A DNA stretch of 39,133 nucleotides from Pirellulaceae bacterium (GTDB lineage: Bacteria > Planctomycetota > Planctomycetia > Pirellulales > Pirellulaceae): NCBI GenBank assembly GCA_030748485.1, contig JASMLW010000464.1:1-39133 (forward strand). The letters are read 5' to 3'. Below the pieces are notes generated by a model, which was not told the origin of the DNA, made no database searches, and saw only the letters and a list, made by a program, of their open reading frames with translations. The position numbers were made by a program, and so were the translations under genes. Positions 26,359-34,045 of this stretch are shown here, one piece after another (the stretch's first letter is position 1; each line of letters opens with the position of its first letter).

Positions 26359-27215
26359 AAACCGAATTGCGAATCGAGTCGCTCAACGCGTTGGCTGCTT
26401 TTGGCGCCAACGGGTACGCCTCCGAAGCCACCGAAGCGATTCTCGAAGTGATGTCGGAATACGATCAAAAAGGAAGCCGCGACAAGACGGTGCTTGCGGC
26501 GCGGAACGCCATTCACCGGATCGGCGGCGAGAGCGTGCCGGCATTGGTCAAAGCGCTGCTGGACAAACGCGTCAATGTCCGTCGTTTCGCCGCTTCCTCG
26601 CTGTCGATGCACAGAAACTCGCTGAGCGGCAACGCCGAGCAATTGTTGGCCGCCTCTCGCGATCGCGACGACGACGTCCGCGAGGAGGCCGTCGGAATGC
26701 TGTCCGCGTTCGGCAGCGACCCCAAAGTTCGCAAACGGCTTGTCGAACTCGCAACCAGCCAAGACGCGGCGGCGGCCCAAGCGATCCACAGTCTGGCGAA
26801 TTCGGGACGGTCGCCTGAAACGGCGGCAACCTTGCTCCGCGCCTTGGGCCACCCCGATGGCAGTGTCCAGTCTGCGGCGACCAATTCGCTGCGTTCACAG
26901 CAGTCGCGCTTTCCCGGCGGCCTGATCGCATCGAGGATCAGGCAGCCCGACTTGGCCGACCTACACCAGGGCGTCAACCTGGCTGGGCCTCCGACCGAGT
27001 CGGCGCGGCAGTTGGTCTCCTTTATCGAAAAGACAACCAGGGCTAACTCGATCGAAGCCGCCGCCGCTCTGCTCTCGCACTACGGCGAGACGGGCAAGAA
27101 AGAACTCGCCCTGCGACTCAGCGCCGAAGGGTTGAGCGACGACGCGAAAGTCCGCTTAAAAAGGGCGCAGCAGATCATGACTGAGTTCGAGGAGAGATCC
27201 CCACAGCTGCCCTAG
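26016..27215 (+). CDS. HEAT-repeat C-terminal part of the M56 sensor, after a frameshift
   Basis: This frame gives about 85 residues of Gly/Ser-rich linker (GLGGDLSELGAND..., GTIGGSGGTIGGSS), then a helical region with at least five HEAT-like pairs (ESLNALAAFGANGYASEATE, AARNAIHRIGGESVPALVKA, VNVRRFAASSLSMH, DDDVREEAVGMLSAFG, AIHSLANSGRSPETAATLL). HEAT repeats are protein-binding solenoids. Upstream codons in this frame continue the Gly-rich pattern back to about 25998, and no ribosome site precedes the TTG at 26016, so it is best read as the tail of the M56 gene. A 17-base direct repeat (GGGACGATCGGTGGCTC) occurs twice near 26081-26119. Alone it would be a cytosolic HEAT protein. Confidence 0.75.
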   Translation: MGSAGGLGGDLSELGANDAEPSGTIGGSGGTIGGSSRRGGLGGTLGSGSGAAGSGFGGAKSSGRSGSSFGRGGSGGIPGSGGSMGRASATTLRQKLRYDGQPFSHWRDHWRTELKTELRIESLNALAAFGANGYASEATEAILEVMSEYDQKGSRDKTVLAARNAIHRIGGESVPALVKALLDKRVNVRRFAASSLSMHRNSLSGNAEQLLAASRDRDDDVREEAVGMLSAFGSDPKVRKRLVELATSQDAAAAQAIHSLANSGRSPETAATLLRALGHPDGSVQSAATNSLRSQQSRFPGGLIASRIRQPDLADLHQGVNLAGPPTESARQLVSFIEKTTRANSIEAAAALLSHYGETGKKELALRLSAEGLSDDAKVRLKRAQQIMTEFEERSPQLP

Positions 27216-27325
27216 CGCTCCGACCAATCGGGAGTTTGAGGAGTCGGTGCTTCTCTCGATCGATTCCAGCGACCAACGGGATCGCACGAACAGTAATCGA
27301 GCGGCAGCTCGTTGACGCCGCTTGG

Positions 27326-28150
27326 CTACCCTTTGATGCCGGTTGTCACAATACCGCGAATGAAACTCCGCTGAGCCAGCAGAAAGAGGATCAGGACGGG
27401 GAGCGTAAACATCACGGCCGCCGCCAGAAGCAGATGCGTTTGCGTGTTGTAGGAGCTGAGATACTGCTCGAGCCCGTAGGCGAGTGGAAACTTGCGAGTG
27501 TCGTTCAGGTAGAGCAACGGACTGTTGAAGTCATTCCATGTGGCGACAAACTGAAACAGGCCCACCGTAATCAGAGCCGGGCGGCTGAGCGGCAAGACAA
27601 TTCGCCAATAGACTCCCCATTCACTCAGGCCGTCCAACCGGGCCGCTTCGCTCAGTTCCTCCGGAATCGACCGAAAGAACTGACGCAGTAGGAAGATGTA
27701 GAACGCGTCGCCCAGGAAAGTCGGCGCGATGATCGCCGCCAGCGAATTGTAGAGTCCCAGTTCCCGCATCAGTACGAATCGCGGAATCATGGTGACGTGT
27801 GTGGGCAAGAGCATGGTGGCGATCAGCACGCCGAACAGCGCGTTGCGCCCCCGCCATTGCAGGCGGGCGAAACTGTAGGCCACCAGGGAGCACGACAGCA
27901 CCGTGCCGACAACGTTGCCAACGCAAAGGACGAGCGTGTTGCGCAAGTACAGCAGGAACGGGATTTCGTCCAGGGCGTCCGCGTAATTCTCCCACCGCCA
28001 TTCGCGCGGCCAAAACGAATACGGATCACTCGCCAATTGGCCGTAGGGTTTGAGCGACGAGACGACCATCCAAACGAGCGGCGTCGCGAACAGCGCGGCG
28101 GCGGCGAGCAACATGAGCAAGCCGGTTCGAGTTGGTCGGTCGCGATCCAT
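27326..28150 (-). CDS. Carbohydrate ABC transporter permease, MalG-like
   Basis: A 274-residue inner-membrane permease of the MalG/CUT1 kind with six membrane helices. The EAA loop that docks the ATPase is present as ELSEAARLDGLSEWGVYWRIVLPLSRPALITVG. The periplasmic-side segment WENYADALDEIPFLLYLRNTLVL is also typical of the family. The ATG at 28150 follows the binding-protein stop by four bases; a longer in-frame reading is just the antisense of binding-protein sequence. Third gene of the importer operon; no ATP-binding subunit follows, as the next gene downstream is on the other strand. Confidence 0.92.
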   Translation of the reverse strand: MDRDRPTRTGLLMLLAAAALFATPLVWMVVSSLKPYGQLASDPYSFWPREWRWENYADALDEIPFLLYLRNTLVLCVGNVVGTVLSCSLVAYSFARLQWRGRNALFGVLIATMLLPTHVTMIPRFVLMRELGLYNSLAAIIAPTFLGDAFYIFLLRQFFRSIPEELSEAARLDGLSEWGVYWRIVLPLSRPALITVGLFQFVATWNDFNSPLLYLNDTRKFPLAYGLEQYLSSYNTQTHLLLAAAVMFTLPVLILFLLAQRSFIRGIVTTGIKG

Positions 28151-28154
28151 GGCG

Positions 28155-29573
28155 TTAGGGTCGACCACCTTGAGTTCGGCGAGTGAGGTGTTCGTTGACG
28201 CGACTGTTCGCGCGCTCGAGAATCTGTCGTGGCGACTGGTTATCGCTTTGCATCGCATCGCCGCCGGCGTCGCGAACGGCCCGATCGAAGAACGCGGCCC
28301 CGGGAACGATCGGGATCGGCTCTTGGTTGGGACTGGCCGCCAGCTCGACGAATTGTCGGAAGAGCGGTCGCGCGGCGAGGAAATCTTGAAAGGCCGGTTC
28401 GTCGACAACGCGCTGCGAGACGGGAATCCAGCCGCCGTCCGCGCAGGTCTTGGCGGCGTCGCCGGACGTGGCCGGGAAACCCGACCAGAACTTCATGAAC
28501 TCCCAGGCTCCGGCGGGATTGCGGCATCCTCGCAGGCAGAGAAAGAAGTTGCCGTTGACCCAACCGGCGTTGGCGTCTCCATCTGCTGGAGGCGGTAGGG
28601 GACAAACACCGTACTCGGCGACGGGCAGACCGTCCGCCAGCCGCTGCCGACTGGCCTCGGCGATGTCGCGAACTCGCCACTGTCCGTCCATGATGACTGC
28701 GTAGCGGCCGTGCGGCGATGCGGAGCCCGTGGGCAGCAACGGGAAGGCCGCTCCGGGCAGCGCCTGGTCGCCTTGCCGAAAGTTGGCGATCGTCTTCCCG
28801 CCGTAGCGACGCCGGTAACCGCCCATCCACTCCAGCGCTCGCCCGATCGCCGGGTCGGTCAATGTCGCCGCGCCGGAAGGCTCGTCGTAGAAGTCTCCGC
28901 CAAAGACGACTCCCCACGCCCACAGCCGACGAGAATCCGGCAAGTAACCGAACCTCGCATGGTCGGTTTGATCAGGTGGCGCAATCGTCTCGGCGATTCG
29001 GTCGAGCTCCGCCAGGGTCCGCGGCGCGCTGAGCCCATGTTCAGCCAGCAGCGTTTGGTTGTAGTAGAGCGCGCGGATGTCCAATCCGTTGCAGAGCGCG
29101 AACAGGCGGCCGTCGTGCTCGCCCAACTTGCGAGCGGCGGGAAAGAGCCATTCCTCGAGTTCGACCATCTCACCAGCGCCGGCCAATTCGTCGAGCGGGA
29201 TCAGCATGCCGCGATGCGCCCAGTCGGCGACGATGGGATCGTCCTGGTTGACCAGATCGGGAGCGTCGCCGCCGGTAACGGACAGGAACAACTTGAGATC
29301 GAGGTTGTTCCCCGGCATGGCGACGGCCCGCACGAAGTGCTCGTCCTGGCTGCGATTGAAACGGTCGACAATGTCGTCGACGACGCGGCGATCGGCTCCA
29401 CCCCAGAAGTGCCAGAAAATGACCTCCCGCCGGCCGGACGGAACCGGCTCGGACCGGGACGCGGGTGACATCATGGCGGCGACAAGCAAGACGCCCAACG
29501 CCAGTGCGGCGGCCCATCGCGCCAAGTGATAGACGGACCGAGCAAACTTCGCCAACGCCTCTCGCGCGATCAT
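28155..29573 (-). CDS. Extracellular sugar-binding protein of ABC importer
   Basis: A 472-residue solute-binding protein of family 1 (maltose/oligosaccharide type). It starts with a signal or anchor segment (ARWAAALALGVLLVAAMM) without a lipobox Cys. The mature part opens with VIFWHFWGGADRRVVDDIVDRFNRSQ and includes GDAPDLVNQDDPIVADWAHRGMLIPLDEL, RTLAELDRIAETI, GRYAVIMDGQWRV and GCRNPAGAWEFMKFWSG, all typical of cluster B binding proteins. The specific sugar cannot be read from sequence. The ATG at 29573 overlaps the upstream permease stop by four bases (ATGA), which implies coupled translation. Confidence 0.9.
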   Translation of the reverse strand: MIAREALAKFARSVYHLARWAAALALGVLLVAAMMSPASRSEPVPSGRREVIFWHFWGGADRRVVDDIVDRFNRSQDEHFVRAVAMPGNNLDLKLFLSVTGGDAPDLVNQDDPIVADWAHRGMLIPLDELAGAGEMVELEEWLFPAARKLGEHDGRLFALCNGLDIRALYYNQTLLAEHGLSAPRTLAELDRIAETIAPPDQTDHARFGYLPDSRRLWAWGVVFGGDFYDEPSGAATLTDPAIGRALEWMGGYRRRYGGKTIANFRQGDQALPGAAFPLLPTGSASPHGRYAVIMDGQWRVRDIAEASRQRLADGLPVAEYGVCPLPPPADGDANAGWVNGNFFLCLRGCRNPAGAWEFMKFWSGFPATSGDAAKTCADGGWIPVSQRVVDEPAFQDFLAARPLFRQFVELAASPNQEPIPIVPGAAFFDRAVRDAGGDAMQSDNQSPRQILERANSRVNEHLTRRTQGGRP

Positions 29574-30496
29574 CGTAACGCCCCTTGATAGTGCACCCAG
29601 TGCCGAGCGGACCGGAACAGGGCGATGGTCACGACCAGCAAGACGACGAATAGCAGCCAAGCCATCGCCGACGCGTAGCCCATGTCCAGGTCTTGAAACG
29701 CGGACAGGAACAAGTGCAGAGAGAGCACTAATGTCGAACCTTGCGGTTCACCGCGCCCGGCGCTCACAACGTAGACCTGAGTGAACGCCTGGACGGATTG
29801 AATCAACCCCATGACCAAATTGAAGAAGATGACGGGCGTCAACATCGGCGCGGTCACATGCCGAAAGCTAGCCCAACGGTTTGCCCCGTCGATCTCCGCC
29901 GCCTCGTACAGATGTTGGGGAACATCATTCAGCGCCGCCAGGTAGATGATCACGTAATTGCCAACGCCCCACAGCGCCATCAACACGAGCGCGTCCTTGG
30001 AGCCAAATCCGCCGCCCAACAGAGCCTCGCCGCGACCGTTGAACCACGACTGCTCGGGAATGTAGATCCATGACAGCAAGTAGTTGACAACGCCGTCATT
30101 CGGATCGAGCATCCACATCCACAGCACGGAGGCGGCGACGATGGGAACAACCGAGGGCAGAAAGACCAGGGCTCGGAGGAACGCGCGTCCGCGAACTCGC
30201 CACTGCAGCATCAGCGCCAAACCAACACCCAGTGCGATCGACGCCGGCACAGAGAAGAGCGCGTAGTAGGCTGTGTTCCACAGCGCCAACCCAAAGCCTT
30301 CACCGGCGGCTAACTCGCTGACGAGCCGGCGGTAGTGTACGGCTCCGACAAACCGCGGCTTGGACAACAGGTCGTACTCGCAGAAGCTCCAATAGAATGA
30401 CGCTGCAAACGGCCAGAGGACCAGCAACGCACCGCCGATCAACCAGGGCGAGCAGAACAGCAAGCCAACTCGCAGCGATCGTTGGGGTGCGTCCAT
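29570..30496 (-). CDS. Carbohydrate ABC transporter permease, MalF-like
   Basis: First gene of the importer operon, encoding a six-helix inner-membrane permease (308 residues from the ATG at 30496; an ATG at 30553 is also in frame and would add 19 residues). Helix 1 is LLFCSPWLIGGALLVLWPF. The EAA loop is LYEAAEIDGANRWASFRHVTAPMLTPVIFF. The segments GLALWNTAYYALFSVPASIALG and FLPSVVPIVAASVLWMWMLDPNDGVVN are standard for the family. Neither start has a convincing ribosome site; I prefer 30496 because the extra residues look unlike the family. The promoter region is the short gap shared with the divergent acylase gene. Confidence 0.9.
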   Translation of the reverse strand: MDAPQRSLRVGLLFCSPWLIGGALLVLWPFAASFYWSFCEYDLLSKPRFVGAVHYRRLVSELAAGEGFGLALWNTAYYALFSVPASIALGVGLALMLQWRVRGRAFLRALVFLPSVVPIVAASVLWMWMLDPNDGVVNYLLSWIYIPEQSWFNGRGEALLGGGFGSKDALVLMALWGVGNYVIIYLAALNDVPQHLYEAAEIDGANRWASFRHVTAPMLTPVIFFNLVMGLIQSVQAFTQVYVVSAGRGEPQGSTLVLSLHLFLSAFQDLDMGYASAMAWLLFVVLLVVTIALFRSARHWVHYQGALR

Positions 30497-30656
30497 GAGA
30501 CTTGGCAATAACGTGTTGTTGGAAAGCGACTTGCAGCGTCCAATTCGCGTCATGTGCTAGAATGCTTGGCGAGCCGTCGCCGGGCCCTCAACATAAACCG
30601 GTGGCCGGGCGAAGGAAAGTCGCAGGGCACGATCGACGGATGATAGGACGCGCTGG

Positions 30657-32873
30657 ATGAAGGAAATCTCGACGGCATCCGCCACTCGCACGATCCGCGC
30701 CTACCGCGACTCCAACGGCACGCCCCACGTCTTCGCCGACTCGCACCTCGACGGTCTGTTTGGGCTCGGGTACTTACACGCCATCGACCGCGGGACTCAG
30801 ATGCAGTTCGCGCGAAGCGTGGCCAGCGGTCGCGCGGCGGAGCAGATTGCCGACAAAGACGAGTTGCTCGAAACCGATCGGTTCTTCCGCCGTGTGGGAC
30901 TTTACCGGGACTTGGCGGCTGAGGTCGACTTGCTCGCCACCGACGTGCTGGATCGCGTCTGCGCCTACTGCGATGGAGTGAACGACGGCCTCCAGGAGTT
31001 GGGCCGATCGTGGCCGATGTGGGCGACAAAATACGAGGCTCAACCTTGGAACCCCGAGTCCGTGCTGTTGATCGGCAAGCTGTTGAGTTTCGGCGGGCTG
31101 GCGGTCAGCCAGATGCAAAACGAGCGGTTGCTGATGGAATTGATCCATTCGGGAGCCGGTGACGACGCGTTGCGCGAACTGTTTGCTCCGCGCCTCGACG
31201 ATGTCGACTTTCAATTGCTTCGCCAGGTGAAGATGTCGAACAAGCTCTCCGACGACGCGCTCGAGTTGTTGACGGACCTCCCGCGGCTGGCCGGCAGCAA
31301 CGCCTGGGCCGTCTCGCCCAGCCGCAGCGCGACCGGTGGGGCGCTGCTGGCGTCGGATCCCCATTTGGAAGTCAATCGATTACCGGCGATCTGGTACGAG
31401 TCAATTCTGAAATGGGGCGACGACTTTGTGATGGGCGCGACGCTGCCGGGCTGCCCGCTGTTCGCCGTCGCCCGCACCCCGCGACTGGCGTGGGGTGTGA
31501 CCTACATGAAGGGCGATACGATCGACTATTTCGTCGAGCAATGTCGTCGCGGAGGCGAGACGGGGTGGCAGTACCGGCGCGGTGACGAGTGGCTCGATTT
31601 CACTCGCCGCGACGAGTCGTTGTCGCGCAAGGGCGGCGAACCGGACGCGATGGGCGTCTGGTCGAACGAACAGGGAACTCTCGACTCCGATCCGGAGGAG
31701 CTCGGTGAAGGTTACCATCTGTCGCTCGCCTGGACTGGTTCTTCGCCCGGCAATGGCGAGGCGATCGCCGCCTGGCTCAACGTGGTCGGTTCGGCGGACG
31801 CGGTGACGGCGATGAACGTCGTCCGCGAGTCGTGCGTGCAGCCGACGTTGTGCTGGGTGTTCGCCGACGACGGCGGACACATCGGGTTGCAGGCGTCCGG
31901 CAGGTTTCCTCGTCGCGGAGGCGGCCACACGGGACTGACGCCGATCCCAGCGTGGGAGGAAGAGAACCATTGGGCGGGGTGGCTCCCCAACTCCGTGTTG
32001 CCGAGGATCTACGACCCCGAGGAGGGATTCCTGGCCACGGCCAATCAAGAGATGAATCCTCCCGACGGACCCTTGCTGGTCACCCAACCGCTGCCCGACT
32101 ATCGCATTCGTCGCATCGTGGAGAGGCTGAGCGAACTACCGGCCGCCACGACATCCGACATGGAGGACCTGCAATACGATGTGGTGAGTCTGCAGGCCCG
32201 CGACTTGCTCGAGGTCTTTTTGCCGCACATGGTCGACGGGCCACTCAAGAAGACGCTCAGTGATTGGGATCACAGGTACGAACCGACGTCGCGGGAAGCG
32301 TCGTTGTTTTCCGAGTTGTACCGCAACGTGATGGTGCAGATTCTCGGCAGCCGCCGCGCGATTGGATTTCGCCGCATGCTCTATCTTTGCTCGCGCGCCG
32401 GATTCTCCGTCATGTTGCTCACGGCGGCCGATCGCGAGCTGGCGAAGGCTGAATCGCGGTGGTGGGCCGGAGCCGACAAAGGCGAGCTGATCCGCGCCGC
32501 GGCCGAGCCGATCGATGTCGAACGCACGATGCCTTGGTCGAAAGTCAATTCCTTTCATTTCACGGACCGCTTCTTCGGCAGCCACCAGGTCGGCCGCATG
32601 CTCGGCTACAACAGCCGCAAGTTCCCGATGCCGGGCTGCTTCGCCACACCCTTCCAAGGTCACGTACTGCAAACGGCGACACGCGAGTCGACATTCGCGC
32701 CGTCGTATCATTTTGTGACGGACATGAGCACCGACGAAGCGTGGACCAACCTGCCGGGCGGAGCCAGCGAGAATCGGTTCTCGAAATACTACAAGTCAGA
32801 CCTCGCTCGCTGGCTCAGCGGCGAGTACAAGCAGCTCGCTCCTCTCGACGAACCGGCTGCGAACCAAGATTGA
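30657..32873 (+). CDS. Penicillin acylase family Ntn hydrolase
   Basis: A 738-residue protein of the penicillin/acyl-homoserine-lactone acylase family. Such proteins are made as one chain and cut themselves before a Ser that becomes the N-terminal nucleophile; that site is GSNAW with Ser214 here, giving an alpha part of about 213 residues and a beta part of about 525. Other family marks are DSNGTPHVFADSHLDGLFGLGYLHAIDR near the start, GGALLASDPHLEVNRLPAIWYE, and VARTPRLAWGVTYMKGDTIDYF. Unlike most members it has no signal peptide, so it may be cytoplasmic or its start may be misjudged. The acyl substrate is unknown. It diverges from the sugar importer. Confidence 0.9.
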   Translation: MKEISTASATRTIRAYRDSNGTPHVFADSHLDGLFGLGYLHAIDRGTQMQFARSVASGRAAEQIADKDELLETDRFFRRVGLYRDLAAEVDLLATDVLDRVCAYCDGVNDGLQELGRSWPMWATKYEAQPWNPESVLLIGKLLSFGGLAVSQMQNERLLMELIHSGAGDDALRELFAPRLDDVDFQLLRQVKMSNKLSDDALELLTDLPRLAGSNAWAVSPSRSATGGALLASDPHLEVNRLPAIWYESILKWGDDFVMGATLPGCPLFAVARTPRLAWGVTYMKGDTIDYFVEQCRRGGETGWQYRRGDEWLDFTRRDESLSRKGGEPDAMGVWSNEQGTLDSDPEELGEGYHLSLAWTGSSPGNGEAIAAWLNVVGSADAVTAMNVVRESCVQPTLCWVFADDGGHIGLQASGRFPRRGGGHTGLTPIPAWEEENHWAGWLPNSVLPRIYDPEEGFLATANQEMNPPDGPLLVTQPLPDYRIRRIVERLSELPAATTSDMEDLQYDVVSLQARDLLEVFLPHMVDGPLKKTLSDWDHRYEPTSREASLFSELYRNVMVQILGSRRAIGFRRMLYLCSRAGFSVMLLTAADRELAKAESRWWAGADKGELIRAAAEPIDVERTMPWSKVNSFHFTDRFFGSHQVGRMLGYNSRKFPMPGCFATPFQGHVLQTATRESTFAPSYHFVTDMSTDEAWTNLPGGASENRFSKYYKSDLARWLSGEYKQLAPLDEPAANQD

Positions 32874-32923
32874 GCAGACCCCGCTGTCTTCCGCGGTCGC
32901 TCGTCGCGCGGATTGCCCCGTCG

Positions 32924-33922
32924 CTACTCGCCGTTCGCGAGCGGCAAATCCGAGCCGCCCGCCTCGACATCGCGGGCATCGACTCCGGCGAACAGATGAT
33001 CGACCGAGCGCTCGACCGTTTCAGGTATGACCGCCTGCTCAAACGGCGAGCCGCCCGCTGGCGATTGTTGAGCGCCGCGGAGAAAACCATATCCGATCGC
33101 GCGGAGGGCGAGCATCGTGCAAAACACGCTAAAGAACTGCGCGTAGTTGAGCGCGATGAACACGAGGATTGCTTCTAAGTCCATGCCCGGACCAAGCGTC
33201 GCCGCAAACACGCCAAGCTCAATCGCGGTAACTACTCCACAGTGAATCAGCCACACGGCCACAGCCACGATCAGGCGCTCGAAATCCCAAAACGCCACCC
33301 ACAGACTGGGCGCGACAATGATCATGTTTGCGAACGTTAGGATTGGCAGAATCAAATAGATTTCGCTTTCCATCGAGACGAACAACTCATTCCCGGCCGG
33401 CAGCACGGCGCGTCCCAGGGCGAGCACGAAACTGAGAATCAACATTCCCAGCAACAATTGCCTGATACTGAATTGCTCGCGAGCCTCTTCATCACCGCCG
33501 CGCTGCAGTCGCCACTTGAACACCAGTCGCGCGATCCAGAACGGAGCCATCGCGGCCAACCACCCGTAGACCAACACCAAGCCAAGTTGCACCGCTTCGG
33601 TGCGAGAAAACGATCGCGACACCGCGCGATTGCCAACGATCAGCGCGTACCACATCAGCATCAACAGAATCATCGACCAGGGCAGGCGAACCAGCAGCCG
33701 ACCGGGAGCCAGCGCCGACCAAATCGCGATCAGGTTCAATTGGGCGATGGCGAACCCCAGCACTGTCCCGGCGTACAGCGCCCAGATTAGATGTTGCGCG
33801 GGAGAATGGTGAAAAACCGAACCGACAAGCGAGCCGGCGATGAGATTGATGGCGATCAGGATTGTGACAACAATCCAGGTGGCGATTCGTTCGCCTTGGC
33901 GCTGTGATAATGAAGCGGACAT
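32924..33922 (-). CDS. Polytopic membrane protein of unknown function
   Basis: A 332-residue protein with about eight membrane helices (first IATWIVVTILIAINLIAGSL, last VFIALNYAQFFSVFCTMLAL). Between helices 4 and 5 is EEAREQFSIRQLLLGMLILS; the FSIRQLLL motif is common in uncharacterised planctomycete membrane proteins. ATG 33922 is chosen because the upstream residues look non-coding. No transporter signature or catalytic residues are evident. It converges with the acylase gene (50-base gap) and follows the S51 gene on the same strand after about 120 bases with no visible motif. Confidence 0.75.
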   Translation of the reverse strand: MSASLSQRQGERIATWIVVTILIAINLIAGSLVGSVFHHSPAQHLIWALYAGTVLGFAIAQLNLIAIWSALAPGRLLVRLPWSMILLMLMWYALIVGNRAVSRSFSRTEAVQLGLVLVYGWLAAMAPFWIARLVFKWRLQRGGDEEAREQFSIRQLLLGMLILSFVLALGRAVLPAGNELFVSMESEIYLILPILTFANMIIVAPSLWVAFWDFERLIVAVAVWLIHCGVVTAIELGVFAATLGPGMDLEAILVFIALNYAQFFSVFCTMLALRAIGYGFLRGAQQSPAGGSPFEQAVIPETVERSVDHLFAGVDARDVEAGGSDLPLANGE

Positions 33923-34045
33923 GTGCGGCTTGGTAGGCGCGGCCAGAAGTTTGGCGTAGTGATGAGCCGCTAAGGTGGGTCCGGGGCTCCTCAACTAACC
34001 ATCCAACTTAGCCGTCTGAGGGGCAAACGGCAACGGCGAGACCGT

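Noticed and set aside
30497-30656. Consensus divergent promoters between importer and acylase genes
   Set aside because: TAGAAT at 30558 has no -35 box at proper spacing (TTGCAG is 21 bases away).
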